Notes: generated by a model from the letters alone, not told the origin. DNA of 64,000 nt from Nitrosospira multiformis (GCF_900103165.1 NZ_FNKY01000001.1:806001-870000); one strand, 5' to 3'; counted from the stretch's first letter, positions 27,707 to 37,753 are shown. A program made the numbers and translations.

Positions 27707-30700
27707 TCAGTCTCCCTCACTCGTATTCTTTGGAACGGCTTCAGGAGCCATTACAGGAGCTGGGCTGCCTGTAGCTGAGGCTTTCCGCTTGCTACCCATT
27801 TTTTCGGACAGCGTTTCAATCGCCCAGTAGAACATCGGGATGAAGAATACCGCGATCACCGTGGCACCCAGCATACCGCCAATGACCCCGGTCCCAATTG
27901 AATGCTTGCTGTTGGCGGAGACGCCCATTGAGATCGCCAGCGGCACGCAACCCAGGATGAAGGCGAGCGAGGTCATCACGATTGGCCGTAGCCGGTCCCG
28001 CGCCGAGTTGATGGCGGAATCATAGATTGATTGGCCCGCTTCGCGGTTCATCACCGCATATTCGAAGATCAGGATCGCATTCTTGGCCGCAAGCGCGACC
28101 AGCATCGTCAGCCCGATCTGGAAGTAGATGTCATTGTTAAGGCCGCGCAGCAGGATCGCAAGCAATGCTCCGAACAACGCGAAGGGGACCGCGGTCAGCA
28201 CACCCAGCGGCAACGACCATTTCTCGTATTGTGCCGCAAGGATCAGGAATACCATGATCAGGCCAAACACGAACACTATAGACGAGGCACCGCCAGATTT
28301 CTTTTCTTCATAGGTTTGGCCGCTCCACTCGCTACCAAATTCAAGGGGCAAGACCTCCGCCGCGGTTTCTTCCATTGCCGCAATAGCCTGTCCCGAACTG
28401 AAGCCTGGCGCGGGCTCGGCTGTAATTTTTACCGCTGGAAAGTTGTTGAAGCGCGTGACCATATCCGGTCCCGTGATGAAATGCGTGGTGGCGACCGCGC
28501 TGAGGGGCACCATGCTGCCATCTTTGCTGCGCACATAGATACGGTCGATATCCTTTGCCGTCAAGCGGTAAGCAGGCGCTCCCTGGATAATCACCTGAAA
28601 CAGGCGGCTGAATTTGGCGAATTGCGATACGTAGAGTGAGCCGAACATTGTCTGCATCGCGGTATAAACATCCTGTACCGGCACACCCAGCGTTTCTGCC
28701 TTTTCACGATCGACATCGACGCGCAACTGTTGCGCGAATGCGTTGTAAGTCGAGGCAACTTTGGTCAATTCCGGGCGCTCCTTGGCCTTGGCCAGGTATT
28801 TCTGTACGATCTCCGCGATCTGGGCGCTATTGGCATCGCCCTTGCTCAGGATATACATTTCCATGCCGCCGGTTGTGCCCAGCCCCGGGATCGAAGGCGG
28901 GTTGATCGGTAGGATAAGCCCCTCCTTGACGCCTGAGAAAGTTTTGAAAGCATCCATCATCACGGCACGCGCGTTCTGGGTGCGGATGTTATCGGACGAG
29001 TAACGTTCTTCAAAATCCTTGAAACCCACAAAAAATACCGCGGCGTTGCTTTTATTCTGACTATCGAGCAGGCTAAAGCCATCTATGACCACGATGGATT
29101 TGGTCGCCGGGCTCTTCATGAAGTAGTCGGTTGCGTGTCGACTGACGTTGCTGGTGCGGTCGAGGCCCGCGGCATCGGGCATGATAACCGCCCCGAGTAA
29201 GTACCCCTGATCCTCCGGCGGCAAAAACGAACCCGGAATGTGTTTTATCAGCCCGAAGGCAATGGCGAGCATGCCGGCGAACAGCATGAGTGCCAGGCTG
29301 ACGCGTTTAATCATAAAACGCACGCCGTGAACGTAGCCTTCAGTCATACGCGCGAATTTGGCATCGAACCATTTAAAAAAACGATTCTTTTCGCCGTGGC
29401 CAGGTTTGAGCAGCAGCGTCGCGAGGGCGGGCGACAGTGTCAGCGCCACGATGCCGGATAGCACCACTGAAATCGCGATCGTGATCGCGAACTGCTTGTA
29501 GAGTTGGCCGGTAATGCCGGGTATGAACGCAACAGGAATGAACACGGCACACAATACCAGCACGATTGCGATCAGCGCGCCACCGACTTCGTCCATCGCC
29601 TTTCTTGCCGCATCACGCGGAGACAAGCCATACTTGGCCATGTTGTGTTCGACCGCCTCGATGACCACGATCGCATCGTCGACGACAATACCGATTGCAA
29701 GCACCATGCCAAACAACGTAAGCATATTGATCGAAAAACCCAACGCGGTCATTCCGATCGCCGTGCCGATGATGGAGATCGGTACCGCGATAACCGGAAT
29801 CAGGGTGGCGCGCAGGTTTTGCAGGAACAGGAACACCACCATCACGACGAGTACCAGCGCTTCGAAGAAAGTATGGATCACGGATTCGATCGACGCGCGC
29901 GTGAACGCGGTAGTGTCCATGATGATTTCATACTCGATACCTTGAGGGAACGAGCTTTCCATCCCTTTCAGCGTCGCGCGTACCGCCTTTGAGACGTCGA
30001 GCGCGTTGGCGCCTGGCTGCTGGTAGACAGCAATCGCCGTTGCAGGCCTGCCCTGGCGAGTGGTGCGCAGGGAGTAATCTTTTTGGCCAAGCTCCGCGTG
30101 GCCGACATCTTTCAACCGCACAATCGCAGCGCCTCCACTGGCGGCACGGATGATGATATTGTCGAATTCGGCCGGCGTGCTCAAACGGCCTTCGGTGGTG
30201 ATGGCGAACGATTGCTCGACCGCACCCTTGGTCGGCGACTGGCCGATGCTGCCGACCGCGAATTGCTCGTTCTGATTGGCAACCGCCTGCTGTACATCGG
30301 TGGCGGTGACACCCAATGCGGCCATGCGGTCCGGCTTGAGCCAGATGCGCATCGCATAGTCGGGCATGCCGAAGATGGAAGCCTGACCAGCGCCGGGGAT
30401 GCGTTTTATGGCATCGAGCACATAAATACTTGCATAATTTGCGATGTAACCCGGATCGTAGCGCTCGTCGGGGGAGTAGACCGCAATCACCATCATGAAT
30501 GCAGAAGATTTCTTCTGCACCGAGACACCTTGAGCCTGCACCGAGGAGGGAAGCTGCGGCAATGCCAGGTTCACACGGTTTTGTACATCCACCTGCGCGA
30601 GCGATGGATCAACGTCAATCTCAAAAAAAGCGGACAACGTCATGAGGCCGGCCGACGAACTCGTCGACGACATGTACAGTAGTTTGTCTGCGCCATTGAC

Positions 30701-30910
30701 CTGCTGTTCGATCGGAGCCGCGACATTCTGTGCGGCTACTTCGGCTGATGCCCCAGGATAGGTAGCCGTCACTGAAATCTGTACCGGCGTGATGTCCGGA
30801 TACTGCGCAACCGGCAGGTTGTACAATGCCACCGCGCCCGCCAGTGTAATGACGATCGAAATGACCGATGCGAATATCGGCCGGTCGATGCAATAGTGCG
30901 AGATGCTCAT
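27707..30910 (-). CDS. RND multidrug efflux permease, HAE1 family (AcrB/MexB-like)
   Basis: A 1067-residue proton-driven inner-membrane pump of the HAE1 family. It shows the standard layout of 12 transmembrane segments and two large periplasmic porter loops. N-terminal signature: FIDRPIFA-like CIDRPIFASVISIVITLAG and VAQYPDITPVQISVTATYPGASAE. The proton-relay aspartates sit in the fourth transmembrane segment at GIVVDDAIVVIEAVEHN. The GxxxxxEP-type motif and TVIAVFFIPMFYWAIE at the end also match. The drug-pump (not heavy-metal) identity comes from resemblance to AcrB/MexB; the substrate is unknown. There is no adjacent TetR-type regulator. Confidence 0.96.
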   Translation of the reverse strand: MSISHYCIDRPIFASVISIVITLAGAVALYNLPVAQYPDITPVQISVTATYPGASAEVAAQNVAAPIEQQVNGADKLLYMSSTSSSAGLMTLSAFFEIDVDPSLAQVDVQNRVNLALPQLPSSVQAQGVSVQKKSSAFMMVIAVYSPDERYDPGYIANYASIYVLDAIKRIPGAGQASIFGMPDYAMRIWLKPDRMAALGVTATDVQQAVANQNEQFAVGSIGQSPTKGAVEQSFAITTEGRLSTPAEFDNIIIRAASGGAAIVRLKDVGHAELGQKDYSLRTTRQGRPATAIAVYQQPGANALDVSKAVRATLKGMESSFPQGIEYEIIMDTTAFTRASIESVIHTFFEALVLVVMVVFLFLQNLRATLIPVIAVPISIIGTAIGMTALGFSINMLTLFGMVLAIGIVVDDAIVVIEAVEHNMAKYGLSPRDAARKAMDEVGGALIAIVLVLCAVFIPVAFIPGITGQLYKQFAITIAISVVLSGIVALTLSPALATLLLKPGHGEKNRFFKWFDAKFARMTEGYVHGVRFMIKRVSLALMLFAGMLAIAFGLIKHIPGSFLPPEDQGYLLGAVIMPDAAGLDRTSNVSRHATDYFMKSPATKSIVVIDGFSLLDSQNKSNAAVFFVGFKDFEERYSSDNIRTQNARAVMMDAFKTFSGVKEGLILPINPPSIPGLGTTGGMEMYILSKGDANSAQIAEIVQKYLAKAKERPELTKVASTYNAFAQQLRVDVDREKAETLGVPVQDVYTAMQTMFGSLYVSQFAKFSRLFQVIIQGAPAYRLTAKDIDRIYVRSKDGSMVPLSAVATTHFITGPDMVTRFNNFPAVKITAEPAPGFSSGQAIAAMEETAAEVLPLEFGSEWSGQTYEEKKSGGASSIVFVFGLIMVFLILAAQYEKWSLPLGVLTAVPFALFGALLAILLRGLNNDIYFQIGLTMLVALAAKNAILIFEYAVMNREAGQSIYDSAINSARDRLRPIVMTSLAFILGCVPLAISMGVSANSKHSIGTGVIGGMLGATVIAVFFIPMFYWAIETLSEKMGSKRKASATGSPAPVMAPEAVPKNTSEGD

Positions 30911-30923
30911 CTAGTACGCTCGC

Positions 30924-32213
30924 TTATTCCGCCGGTTTCTCACTGGAGGACGGCGGTTTAGGTTGGGACTCTTCCTGTTCCGGCGATGAACTGAGCGTTT
31001 CATTGGGTGAGCTCTTTACCGCATCAGCGGGTATCGTGGCGCCCGTAGTGGCGGGCGTGACAACCACCTTGAGCGTGGCACCCGGTGAAACCCTGATCGC
31101 GCCGTCGACCACGATGCGCTCCCCAGCGTTCAGACCCTGACTGATGAACCAGTCATCTCCCTGCCAGTCCCCGGCCTCAACTTCACGTTTTTCAGCCTTG
31201 CCATCCTTGTCTATGATCCATACGTAATGGCCTTTCGCACCTTGCAGCACCGCGCGCTGCGGGATCAGAATGCCGTTGGGCCGTATCGCGCCTTTGACGT
31301 GAGCACGCACAAACTGTCCTGGACGTAATTCGCCCTTGGAATTGGCAAGCTCCGTGCGTACCAGGAAAGTACCCGTTTCCTTGGAAAACGATGGCTCGGC
31401 AAAACTGATGCGCCCGAGATTCGGAAACACCGAACCGTCGGCCAGAGTTACCTCAACTTCGAAAAGACTGCGAGGGGGAAACTTGAGCCGTCCTTTGGCG
31501 ATTTCATCACGCAACTTGAGCATTTCATTCTCGGAGATGCTGAAGTTGACCCATATTGGGTCGAGTTGCGCTACATACGTCAGCAACCCACCCTCACCGG
31601 GGGTCAAAAAGCTGCCTTCCTGTTTTTTGGTGAAGCTCGATAGTCCGGTGAGTGGAGAAGAGAGCGTGGTATAACTCAAATTCAGTTGTGCGGTTTGTAC
31701 TTCTCCCTGCGCCGCGAATACCGCCGCTTTTGCCTGTTGCTCGTTACCCACCGCGTCGTCAAGGTCCTTTTTACTGAGTGCGTTTTTCTCAGTCAACGGT
31801 CTTACCCGTGCGAGGGTTGCTTCAGCCACACTCAGCCGTGCCTGTTGTTGTGCCAGTTGACCTTTGGCCGACTGCAGCGCGGCCTCGAACGGTTTACGGT
31901 CCATCTGGAACATTTTCTGTCCCGCCTTCACCAGTTCGCCCTCAGTATACAGACGCTTTTCGAGGAAGCCCTCAACCCGGGCGCGAATCTCGACTTCGCG
32001 CGAACTCTGCGTTTGCGCCACGAATTCAAACTCGACCGGAGTATCCCGTGGCGCGACAGTGACGGCGGTTACCTCTACCGATGGCGGGCTGGCCGGGGGT
32101 GGCGGCTTGCTGCAACCCGTAAACAGCGTAAAAATCATGCCAGCCAGCAGTAGCGAAGTGCCGTGCGGCGAACATGGATGGAGAGTGCGTCGCTCTAACG
32201 GAAGGATGTTCAT
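30924..32213 (-). CDS. RND efflux periplasmic adaptor (membrane fusion lipoprotein)
   Basis: The 429-residue protein links the RND permease to the outer-membrane channel. Its signal peptide ends in FTLFTGCSKPPPP, a lipobox, so it should be anchored in the inner membrane by lipid. The fold is seen in order: beta-barrel start (PVEFEFVAQTQSSREVEIRARVEGFLEKR), lipoyl half-motif GELVKAGQKMFQMD, alpha-helical hairpin with AKGQLAQQQARLSVAEATLARV, the returning strand and the C-terminal domain ILIPQRAVLQGAKGHYVWIID. The tail (about 390-429) is low-complexity Ser/Pro/Glu, unusual in AcrA. It is the first gene of the operon, 13 bp before the permease. Confidence 0.94.
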   Translation of the reverse strand: MNILPLERRTLHPCSPHGTSLLLAGMIFTLFTGCSKPPPPASPPSVEVTAVTVAPRDTPVEFEFVAQTQSSREVEIRARVEGFLEKRLYTEGELVKAGQKMFQMDRKPFEAALQSAKGQLAQQQARLSVAEATLARVRPLTEKNALSKKDLDDAVGNEQQAKAAVFAAQGEVQTAQLNLSYTTLSSPLTGLSSFTKKQEGSFLTPGEGGLLTYVAQLDPIWVNFSISENEMLKLRDEIAKGRLKFPPRSLFEVEVTLADGSVFPNLGRISFAEPSFSKETGTFLVRTELANSKGELRPGQFVRAHVKGAIRPNGILIPQRAVLQGAKGHYVWIIDKDGKAEKREVEAGDWQGDDWFISQGLNAGERIVVDGAIRVSPGATLKVVVTPATTGATIPADAVKSSPNETLSSSPEQEESQPKPPSSSEKPAE

Positions 32214-32526
32214 AAAGTGGACCCCTCGATCAAGACAATATCAAGCCCAGTTTAAGAGGGAAACCGATCACGCGCAGCGGAATGGCGCTGCCCCGGTGTT
32301 GCTCTTTTCTTTTCTTCTCGCCTACCGAGACTTTACTGAATTCATAGGTTTCCGCCGCTTGCTGTCCATTACCTTCACTTCTTGCCGCCGAGCATGCCGC
32401 TAACGTTAAGCCATTATCAGAAAATGGGCTTACTATACTGATATTTTTATGAAGTAACAATGCATCAAGCTCAAGCATATCCGGACTTGGCTCTCCCCCC
32501 ATCGCCCCGCCCTGCTTGGAATCCCG
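32214..32526. other. Gap between PPK2 and the RND operon, no gene
   Basis: This 313-bp stretch holds a 90-codon frame on the minus strand (32230-32502) with no family features, biased composition and no ribosome-binding site; I do not call it. The RND operon promoter should lie here. Confidence 0.35.
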
Positions 32527-33369
32527 TCAGAATTTCTCAGGTATATAGCGATAAGGATGTTGCGAGGGCTGGTAACCATCCGATTTTTGTCGCGGCGGCA
32601 ATTTTACTTTCTTTTGCGGTAAATCCTTGTAGGGGATCAGGCTTAACAGATGAGAAATGCAATTAAGCCGTGCACGCCGCTTGTTGTCCGATTTAACTAC
32701 GTGCCAGGGAGCATGTTCACTGTCGGTGGCGGCAAACATCTCATCGCGTGCACGGGAAAAATCGTACCAGCGGCGGTGTGCCTCCAGATCCATCGGCGAC
32801 AGCTTCCACGGCTTGCGTGGATCCTCGATTCGTTGTTTGAAGCGCCGGGTCTGTTCTTCCATCCCCACCTCAAACCAGTACTTCACCAGGATGATACCAG
32901 CATCAACGATGTACTTTTCGAATGTGGGTACCAGTTCGAGAAAACGTTTGCACTTGGCTTCGCTGGTGAACCCCATGACGCGCTCGACGCCGGCCCGGTT
33001 GTACCAGCTGCGATCAAAGATCACTATCTCGCCTCCGGCGGGATAATGTGCAAGGTAGCGCTGCATGTACATCTGGGTCTTTTCGCGCTCGGTTGGCGCT
33101 GGCAGCGCTACCGTACGAAATATGCGCGGATTCACGCGTTCAGTGATTCGCTTGATAACTCCGCCCTTGCCGGCGGCATCGCGCCCCTCGAATATTACGA
33201 TCACCCGTGCGCCGGTTTCCTGTGCCCAGAATTGTAGTTTGACCAATTCGGCGTGAAGCTTGAACATCTCCTGCTCATATTCCTTGAGCTTGATCTTTTT
33301 GGTTGTGCCGCCGGGTCCACCGGTTACAGTTTGTGCTTGTTTTTTGTCCTTCTTCGTTTTCTTGTCCAT
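32527..33369 (-). CDS. ppk2: Polyphosphate kinase 2 (PPK2 family)
   Basis: PPK2 enzymes transfer phosphate between polyphosphate and nucleotides, most often to regenerate GTP or ATP. The 280-residue protein has Walker A in FEGRDAAGKGGVIKRI (residues 60-75), Walker B and lid motifs DRSWYNRAGVERVMGF and QRIEDPRKPWKLSPMD, and the conserved YMQRYLAHYPAGGEIV segment. An N-terminal lysine-rich stretch (KKTKKDKK) precedes the core. I start it at the ATG at 33369, which has AAAGGAAT upstream; an upstream ATG at 33384 directly follows the SulP stop. The gene is thus coupled to the SulP transporter. PPK2 class cannot be fixed from length alone, but a single-domain class I enzyme is likely. Confidence 0.93.
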   Translation of the reverse strand: MDKKTKKDKKQAQTVTGGPGGTTKKIKLKEYEQEMFKLHAELVKLQFWAQETGARVIVIFEGRDAAGKGGVIKRITERVNPRIFRTVALPAPTEREKTQMYMQRYLAHYPAGGEIVIFDRSWYNRAGVERVMGFTSEAKCKRFLELVPTFEKYIVDAGIILVKYWFEVGMEEQTRRFKQRIEDPRKPWKLSPMDLEAHRRWYDFSRARDEMFAATDSEHAPWHVVKSDNKRRARLNCISHLLSLIPYKDLPQKKVKLPPRQKSDGYQPSQHPYRYIPEKF

Positions 33370-33384
33370 GGCAATTCCTTTCAT

Positions 33385-35109
33385 TCAGGTTGATGATGAG
33401 GTGGAAGTAGGTGCTGCTGCAACGGGACTACTATTAAGAAAAGCTTGTACTGCGCTCCGGATTGAGGGAAAGATGTGATTGCTGCCGATCCGGTCAGCCA
33501 GGCCGGATCGTTTCAGCATGCTCAGGAATCGACCGCGCGGACGGGCGATAGCAAATGTAATCCCATGCTCAGCGAGTTCAGCGCGCAGCGATTCCAAGGA
33601 CTCCACGCCGGTCACATCAAGGAAATTCGCTGGCTCAGCCACATAAAGAAACCAGCGCAAATCCGGACCCGCTTCGGCCACCCGAGCGCGGACACGGCGC
33701 TTCAGGTAATCCGCGTTAAAGAAAAGCGGCGCCCCGTCGAACCGGTATATGAGAAGGCCAGGGATGGTTTCCGCACCCGCTTGCCCGGTGATTTCGTTAT
33801 AGCCATCGAGTCCCGGTACTCGGCCAATAATAGCTTCATTGGGGCGCGAAGCCGCCTGCAATAACTTTGCTATGGCCAGGCTGATTGCCAGCAGAATGCC
33901 CGGCACGATACCCAGCGCAATCACAGCTACAGTGGTCACGATGGAATGCCAGAATTCGAATCGGCTGAGAAAATAGACTTTCCGCAGGCTGCGGATATCC
34001 AGAAGCTTGAAGCCGGCAACGAGCAACACCGCACCCAGGGCCGCTACAGGAACAAAAGCCAGCGGCGCAGTAAGAAAAAGCAGCACCAATGCGGTGCATC
34101 CTGCTGCAACCAGGCTCGTTATCTGGGTCTTGCCACCCACCAGGTCATTTACCGCAGTGCGCGAGTCAGCGCCGCTGATGACAAATCCATGTGACAGGCC
34201 AGTCATGACATTGGCAGCGCCGAGCGCGACAAGGTCACGGTTGGCATCGATTACATAGTGGTTTTTGGCTGCAAAAATACGGGCTGTCAGCACTGCGCTA
34301 CAGAAGCTTACAACCGCTATACCGAGCGCCCCGCTCAGGAGTGCTTCGATTTCGTCTAGACCGGCTGCTGGCAGTGATAAGGATGGCAATCCAGCAGGCA
34401 CTGATCCTACTAGTTTCAAGTCGTACGCACCAAGGTTCAGCAGATAAACCGCCAGTCCGCCGAAAACAATACCTGCAAGCGGTCCCGGTACCCGCGGCGC
34501 CTTCTTCCCCAGTAACAGAATCAGCGCCAGGACTCCACCGCCGAGCGCCAGCGTCGGTAAGTGCGTTTCCCGCAAGCGGGACGCAAACTCCAGAATGATA
34601 AGAGAAAATCGGTGTGCCTCTGCGGAGAACCCCAGAACCTTTCCCAGTTGGCCTACGATAATACTTAAAGCGATTCCGTTCATTAAGCCGGTCAGAACCG
34701 GCCGAGATAGGAAGTCCGCAAGAAAACCCAGCCGTGTTATGCCCCCCAGAATGCAGAGCCCGCCTACAAGTAGTCCTAAAATAGCAGAGAAGACAGCATA
34801 TTTTTCCGGATCGCCTGCGGCGAGCGGCACCAGTACCGCTGCTACGATGGCGCAAGTCGCGGCATCCGGACCGACGATCAGTTGCCGCGAGCTGCCAAAC
34901 AATGCGTAGGCGACTAACGGCAGCATACTTGCGTACAGTCCTACCTCAGGCCCGAAACCAGCAAGCTGGGCGTAGGCGATAGCGGTAGGTATCTGAATTG
35001 CTGCCACCGACATTCCCGCTACAAAGTCATTACGCAGCCATTCAACGCGATAAGTACGAACAGTATGAAGGAGTGGCACCCAGTATTCGAGCTTTGCTAA
35101 TAACATCAA
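33385..35109 (-). CDS. SulP family anion transporter with STAS domain
   Basis: This 574-residue inner-membrane protein belongs to the SulP (SLC26-like) family of sulfate/bicarbonate transporters. The membrane part (about residues 20-430) opens with VAGMSVAAIQIPTAIAYAQLAGFGPEVGLYASMLP, the family signature. The C-terminal STAS domain (about 440-560) includes LIYRFDGAPLFFNADYLKRRV and a DVTGVESLESLRAELAEHG segment. The substrate cannot be decided: sulfate is traditional, but bicarbonate-specific BicA-type members occur in autotrophs. The stop codon abuts the start of the ppk2 reading frame. Confidence 0.93.
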   Translation of the reverse strand: MMLLAKLEYWVPLLHTVRTYRVEWLRNDFVAGMSVAAIQIPTAIAYAQLAGFGPEVGLYASMLPLVAYALFGSSRQLIVGPDAATCAIVAAVLVPLAAGDPEKYAVFSAILGLLVGGLCILGGITRLGFLADFLSRPVLTGLMNGIALSIIVGQLGKVLGFSAEAHRFSLIILEFASRLRETHLPTLALGGGVLALILLLGKKAPRVPGPLAGIVFGGLAVYLLNLGAYDLKLVGSVPAGLPSLSLPAAGLDEIEALLSGALGIAVVSFCSAVLTARIFAAKNHYVIDANRDLVALGAANVMTGLSHGFVISGADSRTAVNDLVGGKTQITSLVAAGCTALVLLFLTAPLAFVPVAALGAVLLVAGFKLLDIRSLRKVYFLSRFEFWHSIVTTVAVIALGIVPGILLAISLAIAKLLQAASRPNEAIIGRVPGLDGYNEITGQAGAETIPGLLIYRFDGAPLFFNADYLKRRVRARVAEAGPDLRWFLYVAEPANFLDVTGVESLESLRAELAEHGITFAIARPRGRFLSMLKRSGLADRIGSNHIFPSIRSAVQAFLNSSPVAAAPTSTSSST

Positions 35110-35538
35110 GCTACCCCGCTACAGGTTCTACCTGGATCTTGACGGAATCTGCTTTTATATCAAATTCAATGCAACATCAATTACACCCTGCTATTCGTTG
35201 GCAGGAACTGATGAGCGGATAGCTATTATTAAAGAAGACTTCTTTCGAAAAATCAAGGTTGGTGCAAATTCTATCGTTTCATCCATCGCATAAATTCCTG
35301 GTGCCGATAACGGGGAGAACTGCCTCCTTCGAGCCCATCATGATTATGTCGTGCAGGCCAATAGACCGGAGCGATCTTAGTTCGGGGTGTTGTCTATAGT
35401 CGGGGTGAGTCCCTATCCAACCCAGTTGACTATATTCGAGCGGCTCAGGGTAGTGCAGGCTGAATGATGCGAAGAATGTATGGCGGATAGATTATGTTTC
35501 CGGGTGACTCATGAAATAGATGAGTCACACATGGGAAT
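35110..35538. other. Gap between SulP and rlpA, no gene
   Basis: About 430 bp with no recognised gene in either strand. It should hold the SulP promoter. A short hairpin at 35504-35528 lies just past the rlpA stop codon. Confidence 0.35.
35504..35528 (-). terminator. Inverted repeat just past rlpA
   Basis: GTGACTCAT (35504-35512) and ATGAGTCAC (35520-35528) form a perfect 9-bp stem around a 7-base loop, 10 bases beyond the rlpA stop. There is no T-run, so it could be a weak terminator or mRNA-end hairpin. Confidence 0.35.
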
Positions 35539-36594
35539 TTATCGTACCAGCAACATCGGTTTGATGGAGAGCGTCTGGGCAATTTTATCGGCCGCCTGCC
35601 TGGCTAGCAGTCGATCGGAATAAGGGCCGGCATGGACTTTGAACAAGCCATCTTTCGCAATGATGCCCAGGATGTTGGTCAAGGAAGGAAGCTCTGCGCG
35701 CATGTGCGTGAGGAAATTATCCGCATTGTCGTAGGCGCTGAATGCGCCCAATTGCAGGTAGATCCCGCTTACATCGTTAGCGGTAGCGACGGGAGAAGTA
35801 TCGGAAGCAGCTGCATCCGCATAGGCGGGTACGGGGATTGCTCTCGGCAAGTCTGGTTTGGCTTCGCTATTTCGTTTCTCTGTAACAAACGAAAGTTGAG
35901 GAGATACTTTCTCACGAGCAGTGACCGGCGCCAGCGCATCAACGGGAGCCGGAGTAATCCGCGCAATTGATTCCGTGTTAGGAAGGATGCTTTCCACTTC
36001 CACCCAGGCGCTACCACCATCCAGCACGCCGAGTTTGTGAGCCGCAGTATAGGAAAGATCGATCAGGCGATCAGAATGAAACGGTCCACGGTCATTGATG
36101 CGCACGATCACGGATTTTCCGCTCTGGATGTTGGTGACGCGGGCGTAGCTGGGTAACGGCAACGTGGGGTGAGCGGCAGTCATGGTGTACATATCGTAGA
36201 CTTCGCCGGATGCTGTTTTCTGTCCGTGGTAACGGCGGCCATACCAGGACGCCACCCCGCGTTTCCGGTACGATTCCCGGGTGGTCATCGGCGTGTAGGA
36301 TTTCCCTAGCGCCACGTAAGGCCGCATGTTGGCTGGGCGCAGAGGCTCATCCCGCGGCACGGCGTCGGGAATGGAAGCAAGGTCGGCTGGTGGATTGTCG
36401 CCGGGGCCGTCATCCAGATAATAGCCGCCCTTTCTCGCCGCAACACTCGATTTTGCCGAGGTGGCGGAAGGTGTTTTTTCCACGGTATCACGTTTCAAGG
36501 CACTGCTGCAGCCCGCAATGAAAACGATCATGGCTACCGCGATAATCCTCAAAATCTGTTCTTGACCCGTCATTTTTTCGCTTTGATTCTTCAA
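35539..36594 (-). CDS. rlpA: Septal ring lytic transglycosylase RlpA family lipoprotein
   Basis: RlpA cleaves peptidoglycan strands that lack stem peptides. The 351-residue protein has a lipoprotein signal peptide ending VFIAGCSS, a linker rich in Ser/Lys/Ala, the double-psi beta-barrel domain (about residues 105-215) with RKRGVASWYGRRYHGQKTASGEVYD, MTAAHPTLPLPSYARVTN and SGKSVIVRINDRGPFHSDRLIDLSYTAAHKLG, and a C-terminal SPOR domain (about 275-350: YLQLGAFSAYDNADNFL). It closes the mreB-mreC-mreD-mrdA-mrdB-rlpA operon, 58 bp after mrdB. A second methionine at residue 8 is a possible start. Confidence 0.94.
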   Translation of the reverse strand: MKNQSEKMTGQEQILRIIAVAMIVFIAGCSSALKRDTVEKTPSATSAKSSVAARKGGYYLDDGPGDNPPADLASIPDAVPRDEPLRPANMRPYVALGKSYTPMTTRESYRKRGVASWYGRRYHGQKTASGEVYDMYTMTAAHPTLPLPSYARVTNIQSGKSVIVRINDRGPFHSDRLIDLSYTAAHKLGVLDGGSAWVEVESILPNTESIARITPAPVDALAPVTAREKVSPQLSFVTEKRNSEAKPDLPRAIPVPAYADAAASDTSPVATANDVSGIYLQLGAFSAYDNADNFLTHMRAELPSLTNILGIIAKDGLFKVHAGPYSDRLLARQAADKIAQTLSIKPMLLVR

Positions 36595-36652
36595 GTCCGG
36601 CGGACTGCCAGAATAGTGAACGACACGCTTCTTGATCCCGAATCGCTATTCC

Positions 36653-37753
36653 TCACGTTTTCACCAGCTTAGGATGCGTCTGTATGCTCATCAAAATACC
36701 AAATCCCAGTAACATTGTCACCATTGACGTGCCGCCGTAGCTGATCAGCGGCAGCGGTACGCCCACCACGGGCAGAATACCGATAACCATCCCGATATTG
36801 ACGAAAATATACGTGAAGAAAGTCAGCGTGATCGAGCCGGCGATAAGACGCGTAAACTGGGTCGGGGCATTGGCGGCAATAATCATGCCGCGCCCTATTA
36901 CCAATAGATATAGCAGCAACAGCAATGAATTACCGATCAGGCCGAATTCCTCCGAGAATACCGCGAAGATGAAATCGGTACTTTTCTCGGGGAGAAAATC
37001 GAGATGGGTCTGAGTTCCGTTCTGCCAGCCTTTGCCAAGGACACCCCCGGATCCTATGGCAATGGTGGACTGGATGGTATGGTAGCCGGCTCCCAGCGCA
37101 TCCTGCGTCGGATCGAGCAGTGTCATGACACGCCGGCGCTGGTAATCGTGCATCATTGACCACAGGATTGGCAGACTCCCGGCGCCGGCGATCACCAGGG
37201 CGGCCATAATGCGCCACGACAACCCGGTCAGGAACAGAACGTAGAAACCGCTGGAGGCGATCAGCAATGCGGTACCCAGATCTGGTTGACGCATGATCAT
37301 CACGACCGGGATCAGCAGCAGCAACGTAGCGACCGCGTAATCCCTCAGCCGCAGGGTGGCTTCATGTTTGTCAAAATACCACGCCATCATCAGCGGCACC
37401 GCTATTTTCATCAATTCGGAAGGCTGGATACGCGTCACACCAATGTTCAGCCAGCGCCGCGCACCGTTGTTGATTTCACCGAATAGCGCCACGCCAAGCA
37501 ACAGGAAAAGACCGGCTATGTATATCGGGAGAGCGATACGCATGATATGCTGCAACGGAATATTCGCGATCAGCCACATGATGCCAAGCGCCACCAGCAT
37601 GTTGATCGCCTGATTAGTGACGCGACTCAGGTTTGCGTCGGTGGCGCTATACAGCGTGGCGAGGCCAGTCAGCATCAGCAGCAGAATCCCGCTCAGCAAG
37701 AAACCATCTACATAGCGCGTGAGGTAGTGCCATAAGCGCAATGGCTTAATCAT
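36653..37753 (-). CDS. mrdB: Rod-shape SEDS glycosyltransferase RodA
   Basis: RodA polymerises glycan strands during lateral wall growth together with PBP2. The 366-residue protein has about ten membrane segments and the SEDS signatures GARRWLNIGVTRIQPSELMKIAVPLMMAWYF, PDLGTALLI, GKGWQNGTQTHLDFLPEKSTDFIFAVFSEEFGLIG and GVPLPLISYGGTS. I start it at the ATG at 37753, preceded by GAGGAAGG; an ATG at 37768 would only lengthen the overlap with mrdA. The chosen start overlaps the mrdA stop by 8 bp. Confidence 0.97.
   Translation of the reverse strand: MIKPLRLWHYLTRYVDGFLLSGILLLMLTGLATLYSATDANLSRVTNQAINMLVALGIMWLIANIPLQHIMRIALPIYIAGLFLLLGVALFGEINNGARRWLNIGVTRIQPSELMKIAVPLMMAWYFDKHEATLRLRDYAVATLLLLIPVVMIMRQPDLGTALLIASSGFYVLFLTGLSWRIMAALVIAGAGSLPILWSMMHDYQRRRVMTLLDPTQDALGAGYHTIQSTIAIGSGGVLGKGWQNGTQTHLDFLPEKSTDFIFAVFSEEFGLIGNSLLLLLYLLVIGRGMIIAANAPTQFTRLIAGSITLTFFTYIFVNIGMVIGILPVVGVPLPLISYGGTSMVTMLLGFGILMSIQTHPKLVKT

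Noticed and set aside
32230-32502. 90-codon minus-strand frame between PPK2 and the RND operon
   Set aside because: Low-complexity composition, no ribosome-binding site and no family features.
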